Part shown: piece after piece, positions 53,679-62,761 of the stretch
Layout of the letters: each line of letters starts with the position of its first letter
Position numbering within the stretch: the first letter of the stretch is position 1
From: Eubacteriales bacterium
Lineage (GTDB): Bacteria > Bacillota_A > Clostridia > Saccharofermentanales > DTU023
Assembly (NCBI GenBank): GCA_030532185.1
Contig: JAUNLO010000002.1
Span: 62,001-126,000, forward strand
Length of the DNA: 64,000 bases
Direction of reading: 5' to 3'
Position numbers and translations under genes: made by a program
Notes under the pieces: generated by a model
The model's input: only the letters and a program-made list of their open reading frames with translations
Database searches by the model: none
Told to the model about the DNA's origin: nothing

Positions 53679-54962
53679 ATGTATGTTGTGGGTATCATCG
53701 CCGAATATAACCCCTTCCACCAGGGGCATTTAAGTCAGTTTGCTTGGATTAAAGAAAAGTTGGGTCCTGAGACCCGTCTGGTCGTAGCCTTGGCGTCCTA
53801 TTTCTGCCAAAGGGGCTGCCCGGGCCTGCAGAGCCCGCGACAGAGGGCTCGCGCCGCCCTGGCTGCCGGAGCAGATTTAGTGATACTCCTCCCCCAATAT
53901 TTCTCCAGCAGTGCGGGAGAGAGTTATGCCCAGGCTGGAGTTAGCCTCCTAGCCGCCTCAGACCTGGTTAAAACCCAAGCCGCTTCGGCAGAGTTCAGCT
54001 CCAAAAAGCTTTTAGAGGAAGCCGCCCAACTCATCTCACCTGAAAGTCCAGAACTTAAGGCGAGGATTAAAGATCTTGTACACGAAGGCTTGCCTCCTCA
54101 CCAGGCCCGCGCCCAGGCCCTGCTTCAGCAAGGGGCTGACCCCAAGCTAGTTGAGGTCTTTAACCAACCCAACTCACGTCTTTGTGTAGAATACCTAGCG
54201 GCCCGCTCCGCCCTGCCGCCCACTTGGCACAAGCCGGGATTTTTCCTCTGCCCCCGTCAGGAGGGTAGTTTGGGAGCCAGTAGCTTACGAGCCTTAATTG
54301 AGGAGCAAGCCCTAAAACAGCGGCAGCAGGCCGTGTGGCAGGCCCCCTGGCTCCAGCTAACTAACTCAGAGGCTCCTGCCCCTTCTCCCCTTTTACAACT
54401 TCCCCTCCTGGAAAGCTTAAAAAACTCTATGCCCCAGGCTAGCCTAGCCCTCCTGTTAAGGGATTTACAGCAGGGACATTTTGCCCTCCAGGCAGACTTC
54501 TTGGACCTGGCCCGCTTGGCCTTGACGAGAATTAGTGAAGCTAAGGCCCTGACCTCCTACCGTGATATGGGAGGTGGACTAGCAGAAAGGCTACTGAGCA
54601 AGCTAGATGCTCAGAACTTCCTAGAAGCGGTGAGCGCCAGAAATTTCCCCCCAGGCAGGATACAAAGGGCCTTGACCTCCTACCTGCTCGGCATCGACCA
54701 GGCCCTGAGGGACCAGGCTGGTAAGCTGCCAGCCTTTATTCTGCCCCTGGCCTTTAACCGGGATGGGCGTTATATACTACGAAAGATGCAAGAAAGGGCC
54801 CAGCTGCCGGTCTTTTCACGTTTTTCTGACACAGGCAGGTCCACCGACCCAGCAGTCCAAAGTCAAGCCCTCATAGAAAGACGGGCAGCCGCTCTCTGGG
54901 CTTATTTTACAGGGCAAAGCCAGCTGGAAGGCGAGCTCCTAGAGCCCCCCTTCCAAGCTTAA
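53679..54962 (+). CDS. tmcAL: tRNA(Met) cytidine acetate ligase TmcAL, divergent
   Basis: Firmicute enzyme that makes ac4C34 of elongator tRNA-Met from acetate and ATP. The N-terminal nucleotidyltransferase signature GIIAEYNPFHQGH is intact. The next conserved loop, usually SGNFVQRGEPA, reads ASYFCQRGCPG, and DLVILLPQYFSSSAG replaces the usual VIELP...S. 427 aa, full length, with a very Ala/Leu/Gln-rich C-terminal half. Identity is good, but activity of this divergent form is inferred. AGGAGG stands about ten bases before the ATG. Confidence 0.85.
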   Translation: MYVVGIIAEYNPFHQGHLSQFAWIKEKLGPETRLVVALASYFCQRGCPGLQSPRQRARAALAAGADLVILLPQYFSSSAGESYAQAGVSLLAASDLVKTQAASAEFSSKKLLEEAAQLISPESPELKARIKDLVHEGLPPHQARAQALLQQGADPKLVEVFNQPNSRLCVEYLAARSALPPTWHKPGFFLCPRQEGSLGASSLRALIEEQALKQRQQAVWQAPWLQLTNSEAPAPSPLLQLPLLESLKNSMPQASLALLLRDLQQGHFALQADFLDLARLALTRISEAKALTSYRDMGGGLAERLLSKLDAQNFLEAVSARNFPPGRIQRALTSYLLGIDQALRDQAGKLPAFILPLAFNRDGRYILRKMQERAQLPVFSRFSDTGRSTDPAVQSQALIERRAAALWAYFTGQSQLEGELLEPPFQA

Positions 54963-55012
54963 TAGTTTACTTTACAGATTTAACGTTAGAGATTTAGGGG
55001 CTAATTAGTGCC

Positions 55013-56245
55013 CTAGTCCGCAAATTTCAGGGCAAAGTAATTTTTCTTACCCCGTCGCACAATAGCAGCCCCCTCGTGCAGGTCATCTTTAGTCAAGAGA
55101 CGGTTGAAATCACTCACATTTTCTTCGTTGAGCTTCAAACCATTTTGTTTAATGAGGCGGCGGCCCTCCGACTTAGAGGGAATAAAACCTACCTCGACTA
55201 AGATATCTAAAAGGGGACGTTCAAAGTCTTCAGCACTTAAATCTTTACCTGGCATGCCTTCTGCCCGACCCTGCCCCTGGGCGCCGAAAATTTCTTCAGC
55301 CTGAGCCTCGGCCTTTTGAGCCTTCTCTACGCCGTGCACCAAACTAGTGACTTCCAGGGCTAGGCGTTTTTTGGCCTCGTTAATCTGAGAGCCTTCCAAC
55401 TTCTCGTATTCTGCGATTTCTTCCAAAGGTAGATAGGTTAAGAGCTTGAGGCACTTAATGACATCGCGGTCATCAATATTCCGCCAATATTGGTAGAAAT
55501 CGTAAACCGGGAGCTTGTCTTCGTCCAGCCACAGGGCCCCGGAAGAAGTTTTACCCATCTTTTCCCCATCCGCCTTGGTCAGTAAGGTAAAGGTCAGAGC
55601 ATAGGCAGGGCCCAGTCCCTTTCTGCGAATGAGGTCGGTACCGGCCAGAATATTAGACCACTGGTCATCCCCACCTAATTGCAATTTACAGTTTTCCGTG
55701 CGATAGAGGTGGAGAAAGTCATTAGCCTGCAGGATCATATAGTTAAACTCCAGGAAGGTAAGACCCTGCTCCATGCGATTTTTATAGCACTCGGCTGCTA
55801 GCATACGATTAACCGAGAAGGCGGGCCCCACATCTCGGATAAATTCAATGTAGTTAAGGGGGAGAATCCAGTCGGCATTGTTCACAAAAATTGCTTTGCC
55901 ATCCGAGAAGTCAATAAAACGGCTCATCTGCTTGCGGAAGTTATCCACATTGTGTTGGACCCGCTCGGGGGAAAGCAATTGTCGCATATCGCTGCGGCCC
56001 GAAGGGTCACCAATCATGCCGGTGCCCCCACCTAGAAGGACTACCGGCCGGTGACCAGCCTTCTGCAAGTGGGACATAGCCATAAGTTGTAGGAGATGAC
56101 CCACGTGTAAGCTATCGGCGGTAGGATCATAACCCGTGTAAAAGCTGATTTTCTCCTGGCCCAGCAAGTCACGCAGTTCATCGGCGTGTGAAACCTGGGC
56201 AATATAGCCACGTTCGGCTAAAACATCGTATACGTTTTTGGTCAT
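55013..56245 (-). CDS. tyrS: Tyrosyl-tRNA synthetase
   Basis: Class I synthetase for tRNA-Tyr. HVGH (in DSLHVGHLLQL) and KMGKTSSG are the ATP-binding motifs; a C-terminal S4-like RNA-binding domain is seen (SEGRRLIKQNGLKLN). About 410 aa from the ATG at 56245, which has a perfect AAGGAGG site. The open frame continues 47 codons upstream but has low-quality sequence and crosses the promoter. Confidence 0.97.
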   Translation of the reverse strand: MTKNVYDVLAERGYIAQVSHADELRDLLGQEKISFYTGYDPTADSLHVGHLLQLMAMSHLQKAGHRPVVLLGGGTGMIGDPSGRSDMRQLLSPERVQHNVDNFRKQMSRFIDFSDGKAIFVNNADWILPLNYIEFIRDVGPAFSVNRMLAAECYKNRMEQGLTFLEFNYMILQANDFLHLYRTENCKLQLGGDDQWSNILAGTDLIRRKGLGPAYALTFTLLTKADGEKMGKTSSGALWLDEDKLPVYDFYQYWRNIDDRDVIKCLKLLTYLPLEEIAEYEKLEGSQINEAKKRLALEVTSLVHGVEKAQKAEAQAEEIFGAQGQGRAEGMPGKDLSAEDFERPLLDILVEVGFIPSKSEGRRLIKQNGLKLNEENVSDFNRLLTKDDLHEGAAIVRRGKKNYFALKFAD

Positions 56246-56309
56246 GATTCCTCCTTTTGGTACTTGCCTAGGGGACGGCATAATCCGGGTCCTAGCAAGA
56301 TATTGTCCT

Positions 56310-56338
56310 ATTCTAGTCCAGACCCCGGTCCTGGTCAA
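56310..56338 (-). promoter_or_regulatory. Promoter of tyrS
   Basis: On the minus strand TTGACC (56338-56333) and TAGAAT (56315-56310), spacer 17 bp, located just after the thiN stop. It gives tyrS its own transcript at the end of the rsmB-thiN operon. No T-box leader was seen; the leader is only about 60 nt. Confidence 0.7.
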
Positions 56339-56351
56339 AATTCTTGGGAGG

Positions 56352-57125
56352 CTAGGGCTGGAGTTTGACCTGGTCTTTATCCTCACTGGTCAGGATAACA
56401 CGGAGAATACCGCTCTCCAGGCTGAGCTCGACTGCTTCGCCATATAAGGGCTGATTAGAAATACCCAAATTGATACCCTGAAAAAGCTTACGTCCCTCCA
56501 GAGGCCACATGACTTGCTGCAGATTTACCCCTGTCACCTGGGGGCTAGCAGCTAAGAGTGAGATATAGCTGTCCTGCCTTCTACCCCCTGGCAAGGCTAA
56601 TTTAAGCTGGCAGGGTCCTTGCAGGGTCCACAAATCAGTTTGCCCATCCGTTAGCAGGAAAGGAAGATCGGGCCTAACAAAGCGACTGGCCAGGTCTAGG
56701 TTGGCTAGGACATGGTCCATGCGCCTACCCAGGCCGGCTAAAAAGATAATTCCAGAAAGGCTCCCCGGCAGAGTGGAGTAAGGGCCCTTGAAGGGAGCCC
56801 GGTCCCGGGGGAGTGAGTTGGAGTGGGGTCGGGACTGCCGCCAGGCATACTCTGCTGCTAACAGATGACGGAGGGCCAGGGCAGAGTCCGGTTCATCTTT
56901 CTTTATTGGAAACTTTAGTTGAGCTATGGCCCGGTCCTCTAGATAGGCCAGACCGGCTGCACTGAGAGAGTCATTATCCCCTAGGTGGCAAGCTGGCTCC
57001 AAATCCAGTTGCCGGGCCCGATCTAAGCCACCATCCGCAGTCCAAATCCGGTCGCAAGCCTGGGCTAGAGCCAGGATGCGGTCAGAATCTTGCATATCAC
57101 CGCTCAAAAAAAGCCCTTGCCACAT
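56352..57125 (-). CDS. thiN: Thiamine pyrophosphokinase
   Basis: Makes thiamine diphosphate from thiamine and ATP. Motifs: TADGGLDRA near residue 29, GDNDSLS near 49, KKDEPDSALAL (family KD.TD...AL) near 75, and GLGRRMDHVLANL near 130. 257 aa, a little longer than usual because of a 30-residue loop after residue 90. Last of the tightly packed rsmB-to-thiN operon, 13 nt after rpe. Confidence 0.9.
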   Translation of the reverse strand: MWQGLFLSGDMQDSDRILALAQACDRIWTADGGLDRARQLDLEPACHLGDNDSLSAAGLAYLEDRAIAQLKFPIKKDEPDSALALRHLLAAEYAWRQSRPHSNSLPRDRAPFKGPYSTLPGSLSGIIFLAGLGRRMDHVLANLDLASRFVRPDLPFLLTDGQTDLWTLQGPCQLKLALPGGRRQDSYISLLAASPQVTGVNLQQVMWPLEGRKLFQGINLGISNQPLYGEAVELSLESGILRVILTSEDKDQVKLQP

Positions 57126-57138
57126 AAGCTAGGAGCCT

Positions 57139-57873
57139 CTACAGCAAAGTGGAGGTGGCAGCCTGTCCCCCACAGCCATGGATAGCAGCTAAGTGTCGCA
57201 GCTTGGCAATTTCCGCTGCAGGATCAGCAGACTTGAACACGGCAGTACCTGCTACAAAGAAGTTAGCACCTGCCGCGGCGGCTCCGGCTATGGTTGAGCT
57301 TTTAATGCCGCCATCTACTTGTAACAAGATGGGGCGACCACTCTGACTAATCATCTGCCGGGCCTGACCTATTTTACTTTCCATCTCAGCTATATAAGAT
57401 TGGCCACCAAAACCGGGATTCACCGTCATGAGTAAAATGTGGTCGAGGAAGGGTAACAAGTCTTGGACCAACTGGACAGGCGTACCCGGATTGAGAGAAA
57501 TACCCGCCAAGCAGCCCAGGCCATGTATCTCCTGGAGGAGACGGTGGGGGTGCTTGGCAGCTTCCAGGTGAAAAACGATAAGGTCGGCTCCTGCCTGGGC
57601 AAAGGGTTGCAACCAGTCTTCCGGCCGGTCCACCATCAGATGGACATCCAGGACCTTGTCCCACAAGGGTCGCACCTGCTTCACTATGCCGGGTCCATAA
57701 GAGATATTGGGTACGAAATGTCCATCCATTATATCCAGGTGGAGGGCATCGGCGTCCGCAACTGCCTGAATTTCCTGGGCCAGTTTACTAAAATCTGCGG
57801 CCAAGAGGGAGGGCGCAATTAAGGGGGTCTGAGTGGTCAGCAAGAGCTGAGCCTGCTTAGAACTTTCTGCCAT
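57139..57873 (-). CDS. rpe: Ribulose-phosphate 3-epimerase
   Basis: Pentose-phosphate pathway enzyme interconverting ribulose-5-P and xylulose-5-P. TIM-barrel motifs IAPSLLAADFSKL, LHLDIMDGHFVPN, VHLMV, VNPGFGGQ and VDGGI are complete. 244 aa, with about 18 extra residues before the core; a later start is possible. Its place after rsgA is the usual Firmicute order. Confidence 0.97.
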   Translation of the reverse strand: MAESSKQAQLLLTTQTPLIAPSLLAADFSKLAQEIQAVADADALHLDIMDGHFVPNISYGPGIVKQVRPLWDKVLDVHLMVDRPEDWLQPFAQAGADLIVFHLEAAKHPHRLLQEIHGLGCLAGISLNPGTPVQLVQDLLPFLDHILLMTVNPGFGGQSYIAEMESKIGQARQMISQSGRPILLQVDGGIKSSTIAGAAAAGANFFVAGTAVFKSADPAAEIAKLRHLAAIHGCGGQAATSTLL

Positions 57874-57889
57874 AATATCTTCCTTTATT

Positions 57890-58783
57890 TTAATAGAGCT
57901 TTTGAGCTTCTAAATCCAATCTAAGACTGGTATAGGTCGCCAGTCTTTGGGGATGAATGTTAGCTTGGGCCTTGGCACAGCCTAAATCATTGAGATGTTT
58001 ACAATCGGCAAAGCGGCAGTCACCGGCAATAGCTTGCAGCTCAGGGTAGGCTGCCACCAAATCACGGGGTTCTAAACCCATATTTTGTATATCTAGAGCC
58101 TGAAAACCCGGGGTATCAGCCAGCAAGGCAGAGGCCCAGGCATAAATTTCTACCGACCGGGTGGTCTGCTTACCCTTGCCCGCCTTATCGGATAGGCTAC
58201 CAGTTGCCAAAAGCTGGTCGCCGAGGAGCCTATTCATGAGGGTGGATTTGCCAACCCCCGACTGACCAGCCAAGGCGGTAAACTTGCCTGCCAGGAGAGC
58301 GGCAAGTTTTTCCAGGCTGGCCGCATCACCCATACCCGTAGTATAGATAGGGAAGGCTGAAGGAGCGAAATAGTCCATAAACTCCTGCTTGCCTGCTTCC
58401 GCTTCAGGCAAGTCACACTTGGTTAACACTAGGATAGGTTTGATTTTATTGTTGACGGCATAGCAAATCATGCGGTCTAAAAAATGAAAGTCCACCCGGG
58501 GTAAAACCGCCGAAGCGGTCAATAAGAGCTGATCGAGATTGGCCATGGGGGGGCGCCTTAGCTCATTTTTGCGAGGTAAAATCTCCGTGATAAGCCAGGG
58601 GATATCTGGGTCAGCCGAGGAAGTGTAAGTAACTAAATCACCGGGTAAGGGTTTGGTGGAGGTCTTGCGGAAGAGCCCGCGAGCTACGGCCTGGCCCCGG
58701 AAACCGCTAGCTGCATTATATAGCAGATAGACACCGGCCACGCCCCGCAAAATTCTCGCCTGTTGTACTTCCACCCTAATCAA
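57890..58783 (-). CDS. rsgA: Ribosome small-subunit GTPase RsgA
   Basis: Circularly permuted GTPase for late 30S assembly. An OB-fold N-terminus (ARGLFRKTSTKPLPGDLV) is followed by G4 LTKCD, G1 GQSGVGKSTL near residue 178, G3 DTPG, and a C-terminal zinc site CRFADCKHLNDLGC. 297 aa, normal. Between rpe and pknB in the operon. Confidence 0.97.
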   Translation of the reverse strand: MIRVEVQQARILRGVAGVYLLYNAASGFRGQAVARGLFRKTSTKPLPGDLVTYTSSADPDIPWLITEILPRKNELRRPPMANLDQLLLTASAVLPRVDFHFLDRMICYAVNNKIKPILVLTKCDLPEAEAGKQEFMDYFAPSAFPIYTTGMGDAASLEKLAALLAGKFTALAGQSGVGKSTLMNRLLGDQLLATGSLSDKAGKGKQTTRSVEIYAWASALLADTPGFQALDIQNMGLEPRDLVAAYPELQAIAGDCRFADCKHLNDLGCAKAQANIHPQRLATYTSLRLDLEAQKLY

Positions 58784-58806
58784 GTCACCCCGTTAACCAG
58801 ACCCGC

Positions 58807-60828
58807 CTAATACCGGTCAAAAGAAATAATTAGGGTTTCCGTGAAGGGATCAAAAGATGCTCCCGGTGGAGTGGATTGGTTTACCACCACGGCCCCCTCG
58901 TCTGTAACATCGTGGAGCCGAGCGGAACGTGACAGTAAATAGCGAGGCGCTCCACTGGGCCAAATGGGGTCCAAGGCCGCCTTAACTTCTGCCGCCGTCA
59001 TCCCGCTCAGGTCCGGTAATATTACTTGCCCTAGTTGTTGAACTGGCTGAGTTGTACCCAGCTGCATGCCCAACTGCACCTTGTTGTAATCTTCGGCTGT
59101 ACCATAGTCCACCCGCATAGAAGATCCGCGCTGCATTACCGTCTGGGCATCTGTATATTGTTTAAGAATAACCCTCTGGTATTCCGGCAGGTCTACTTTT
59201 TTATTTTGGGCATCGTAGTGGCGAGATTCCCCATAAATTCGTAAGTCTAGCTCATCTAAGACTTCTTTAGCCTGGTCCCAGGTTAAACCCACTAAAGGTG
59301 GGGCCATCACCTGCTCACTCCCTCGAGAAGCATAGAGGGCAATCCGGGAGCCCTCTTCGACTAGAGAATTGGCCTGGGGTTCAGTACGGATGACCTTGCC
59401 TCGCTCCAGCTCTGCGGAATATTCTTGATAAATCACCACGTTGAAGCCATCCTGCTGCAAGAGGGTCTTGGCTTCATCACTGTCCAAATTACTAACATCA
59501 CGTAGGGTAAGTTCCGACCTACCCACAGAGTATTTCAACTTAATATGGGCTTCCGCCTTGGACAACTTGGTACCGTAATTGGGCTCTTGCTCAAAGATAA
59601 TCCCCTTCTCCTGGGTTTCTGACTGGACCGCAATTAGCTCATAGTTATCCCCAAAAAGCTCTTTCAACTCGGCTTCTACCTCTGCCACTTGCCGGCCCAC
59701 ATAGCGATCAACCACCAAAATATCCTCGGACTGGAGTCTCCGGTTATCAAAGTTAAAACGCTGGACAGCCGTGCTGATCAAATAGGCCAAACCCCCTACA
59801 GCCGCAAGCACCAGGAGGGTCACCAGGAGGGTATCCCGCAGGCGAGAACGCCGGCGTTTAGCTATGGTGCGCTCGAGTTCTTCTATTTTGTTGTAGTTGG
59901 CATCTGTTTTATCAGTCGTAAGGGCAGCAGAGGATGAGGACCAGTTCTGGGTCTGGGCCGCAAAGGAAGGCTGAAAGGCGCGAGGATTCACCATAAAGCG
60001 GTCAAGTTCGTTGACAAATTCCCGTGCTGATTGATATCGACGCTCCGGGCTTTTTTGGATAGCTTTGAAAATAATAGCTTCCAAGCCCGGAGGAATCGCG
60101 GGATTTAGCTTGCTGGGCCGGGCCGGCATCTCTTGCAGCTGTTTTATGGCCACGGCTACAGAGGATTCGCCATCGAAGGGTAGGCTGCCGGTGAGCATTT
60201 CGTAAAGCATAAGACCCAGGGAGTATAGGTCCGAAGCTTCGGTGACCTTGCTCCCCCTGGCTTGTTCAGGCGAAAAGTAGTGGACGGAACCAAAAGCCAT
60301 ACCGCCGGTTAAGGTGATAGTATTGGCGATAGCCGCACGGGCAATACCAAAGTCTGTAACCTTGGCCGTCATTTCCGGGGTAATCAAGACATTCTGCGGC
60401 TTCATATCCCGGTGGATAATCCCCCGCCTATGAGCGTGCTCCAAGCCTAAGCCGATTTGAATCATGAGGGGCACAGCTACATCCCACTTCAGGGGGCCAT
60501 TTTCTAAAATTATCTCTTTGAGATTATTACCATTCACAAATTCCTGGACAATGTAACGCACATCGCCGTCTTGTCCATAATCCACCACCTGCACAATGTT
60601 GGGGTGGTCCAGGCTGGCCGCGGCTCGGGCTTCAGTTGCAAAGCGACGGATAAATTCCTGGTCACCCGAGAGCTCATCTCGCATCAGTTTCAGAGCAACT
60701 CTCCGGCCCGTGCGCAAATCTCGAGCTAGGTAGACATAGGCCATACCGCCTTGGCCCAAAGCCTCCTCTACCTCATAGCGTTCATCAAGAATGAAGCCCT
60801 TGGAGATATGTTGCTGTGCGGATTGCAT
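58807..60828 (-). CDS. pknB: PASTA-domain Ser/Thr protein kinase (PrkC/PknB type)
   Basis: Membrane receptor kinase that senses cell-wall fragments or lipid II and controls division and wall growth. Residues 1-280 are the kinase: GQGGMAYVY, ALKLM, HRDMKPQN, DFGIA. One transmembrane segment lies near 335-355. The outer part has about four PASTA repeats. 673 aa. The 12-nt gap to the phosphatase gene upstream shows the usual kinase-phosphatase pair. Confidence 0.97.
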   Translation of the reverse strand: MQSAQQHISKGFILDERYEVEEALGQGGMAYVYLARDLRTGRRVALKLMRDELSGDQEFIRRFATEARAAASLDHPNIVQVVDYGQDGDVRYIVQEFVNGNNLKEIILENGPLKWDVAVPLMIQIGLGLEHAHRRGIIHRDMKPQNVLITPEMTAKVTDFGIARAAIANTITLTGGMAFGSVHYFSPEQARGSKVTEASDLYSLGLMLYEMLTGSLPFDGESSVAVAIKQLQEMPARPSKLNPAIPPGLEAIIFKAIQKSPERRYQSAREFVNELDRFMVNPRAFQPSFAAQTQNWSSSSAALTTDKTDANYNKIEELERTIAKRRRSRLRDTLLVTLLVLAAVGGLAYLISTAVQRFNFDNRRLQSEDILVVDRYVGRQVAEVEAELKELFGDNYELIAVQSETQEKGIIFEQEPNYGTKLSKAEAHIKLKYSVGRSELTLRDVSNLDSDEAKTLLQQDGFNVVIYQEYSAELERGKVIRTEPQANSLVEEGSRIALYASRGSEQVMAPPLVGLTWDQAKEVLDELDLRIYGESRHYDAQNKKVDLPEYQRVILKQYTDAQTVMQRGSSMRVDYGTAEDYNKVQLGMQLGTTQPVQQLGQVILPDLSGMTAAEVKAALDPIWPSGAPRYLLSRSARLHDVTDEGAVVVNQSTPPGASFDPFTETLIISFDRY

Positions 60829-60839
60829 GGCTAGTCCTC

Positions 60840-61592
60840 TCAGACGAAGATGGCGATAGCGGTGACATTATCATATCCACCTGTAGCCAAGGACAATTCT
60901 ATAAATTCATTGACACATTCTTCAGGAGTCTTAGCCTTGCGTAAGGTCTCTTCAATGACTTGCTCAGAGAGATAACCATGTAGGCCATCGCTACAGAGTA
61001 GGTAGCGGTCATTTTTCTTAATTTCCAGGCGGAGAATTTCCGGCTTGAGATATTCCGGTACTCCCAGGGCCTGGGTCAGGATATGGCGTTGGGGATGGGT
61101 AGCACCTTCTTCCGCCGTTAAGCTGCCGGCGTCCTGCATCTCCTGAACTAGGGTATGGTCCCGGGAGACCTTCTCCAAGATGCCTTTGCGCATGATATAA
61201 CAGCGGGAATCACCCACGTGGCCGAGATATAGAGATTCTGGATACAGGACAGCCAGGGTTAGGGTGGTGCCCATACCGGAGGCGCCTTGTTTCTCCAGAG
61301 AGCGTAAATAGACTTGGACATTGGCTTTTTGGATAGTATCGGCGAGCAGCATTTCGGTACGTTCTGCCTGGTCCTGGCTGCTTAAGTCTTTAGCCAAGCG
61401 CTCCTTGCAGTAATCAATCGCTACTTTGCTGGCTACTTCGCCCCCCGAATGGCCACCCATACCGTCCGCAACTGCGAAGGCACAAGGCCAGTTATCCGGA
61501 GCAAAATAAGAAAAAAACGAATCCTCGTTTTTTTCTCGTACCAAACCACGGTCAGTTTTTAAGGCAAAGTCAACTCGCTTTTTCACCGCCAA
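60840..61592 (-). CDS. stp: PP2C-type phosphatase partner of PknB
   Basis: Soluble Mn-dependent Ser/Thr phosphatase that reverses PknB phosphorylation. Motifs: NEDSFFSYF near residue 22, VADGMGGHSGGEVAS near 40, GDSRCY and SGGYDNVTAI at the end (read ATGGYDNVTAIAIF). 250 aa, complete, no membrane segment, unlike the second PP2C at 13768. In the operon between rlmN and pknB. Confidence 0.95.
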   Translation of the reverse strand: MAVKKRVDFALKTDRGLVREKNEDSFFSYFAPDNWPCAFAVADGMGGHSGGEVASKVAIDYCKERLAKDLSSQDQAERTEMLLADTIQKANVQVYLRSLEKQGASGMGTTLTLAVLYPESLYLGHVGDSRCYIMRKGILEKVSRDHTLVQEMQDAGSLTAEEGATHPQRHILTQALGVPEYLKPEILRLEIKKNDRYLLCSDGLHGYLSEQVIEETLRKAKTPEECVNEFIELSLATGGYDNVTAIAIFV

Positions 61593-61654
61593 CCTCGTAT
61601 GTCTATTTAGTAAAGATTAGGCCAGTAATAGGTAAAATTACTGGTAATATTCTA

Positions 61655-62710
61655 TCATTTGCTAGCAGGACCAGCAAGCAAGCTGCGGCGGCGGAGCTGG
61701 CCGCAGGCCGCCTCTATATCTTGACCCAGGGACCTGCGTAGGGTGGCATTGATCCCCTGCTTTTCCAGAATTGCGAGGAAGGCCTGGACCTGTGAAGGAG
61801 GGCTAGGCTGGAAGGGACTGCCCTCTACCTCATTGGCTGGTATGAGGTTTACATGGCAGTTACGACCTTGCAGTAAACGAGCTAAAGCCCTGGCCTGGTC
61901 TAAGCTGTCATTCACGCCGCCAAAGAGAGCATATTCATAGGAAATACGGCGGCCGGTTTTTTGAAAATAGTAATCTGCCGCTGCCAGGAGCTCGGGCAAG
62001 GGGTTGCGCTTAGCAATCGGCATGAGTTGTTCCCGCAAGGCCTGGTCGGGGGCATGCAGAGATATGGCCAGGGTAAGGCCCAAGCCCTCCTCAGCCAAGG
62101 CATAGATGCCTTCAATCAGGCCACAGGTAGATAGGCTAATCTTGCGAACTGAAAAGTTCCGAAAATCCGGAGCCAGAAGACGGCGGATAAAGGCTAGGAC
62201 TTCGGTGTAATTGTCCAAAGGCTCCCCTATCCCCATGAGGTCTAAATTGCTAATGCGTTGACCTGTATGTTTTTCCAGGGCTAAAAATTGACCCAAGAGG
62301 TCGCCCCGCGTGAGATTACGCTTAATGGCCAAGCCCGTGGAGGCACAGAAGCGACAGGCCATACGGCAGCCAATTTGGCTGGAGAGGCAGGCAGAATGTC
62401 CATAATTGTGCAGCATAAGTACCGCCTCAATCGTCTCACCATCCGGATAAGCAAAGAGGAACTTTTGGGAGTCCCCCTGGCGGGAGCTCTGCTCCTGGCG
62501 GATTTCCGGCAAACCTGGCCAGAAATCTTGTCCTAGTTGCTCCCTTAAAGCAGGCGGCAGGTTGGACATTTCCTGGAAGTCTCCCAGGCCCTTAGTCTGC
62601 CATTGATAAAGCTGTCGTGCCCGGAAGCTTGCTTGCCCCTGAGCCTGGCACCAAGCTTGGAGCTCAGCTAATTCTAAGTCTAAAAAATTCTTTTTATGGG
62701 TCACAATCAT
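61655..62710 (-). CDS. rlmN: 23S rRNA/tRNA adenine-C2 methyltransferase RlmN
   Basis: Radical-SAM methyltransferase for A2503 of 23S rRNA and A37 of some tRNAs. The iron-sulfur motif CRMACRFC (CxxxCxxC) is near residue 118, and a late Cys in AACGQL near 340 completes the site. 351 aa, normal. The ATG at 62710 has a GAGAG touching it; a GTG two codons later (62704) is better spaced and may be the true start. Confidence 0.95.
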   Translation of the reverse strand: MIVTHKKNFLDLELAELQAWCQAQGQASFRARQLYQWQTKGLGDFQEMSNLPPALREQLGQDFWPGLPEIRQEQSSRQGDSQKFLFAYPDGETIEAVLMLHNYGHSACLSSQIGCRMACRFCASTGLAIKRNLTRGDLLGQFLALEKHTGQRISNLDLMGIGEPLDNYTEVLAFIRRLLAPDFRNFSVRKISLSTCGLIEGIYALAEEGLGLTLAISLHAPDQALREQLMPIAKRNPLPELLAAADYYFQKTGRRISYEYALFGGVNDSLDQARALARLLQGRNCHVNLIPANEVEGSPFQPSPPSQVQAFLAILEKQGINATLRRSLGQDIEAACGQLRRRSLLAGPASK

Positions 62711-62761
62711 CTCTCAAGTGTTCTAGGGGATAAGCAGCGCTTACCACTAGCTTTCTAAGCT

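Noticed and set aside
56246..56351. Possible T-box leader before tyrS
   Set aside because: The leader from the inferred promoter is only about 60 nt and lacks the T-box consensus and a terminator.
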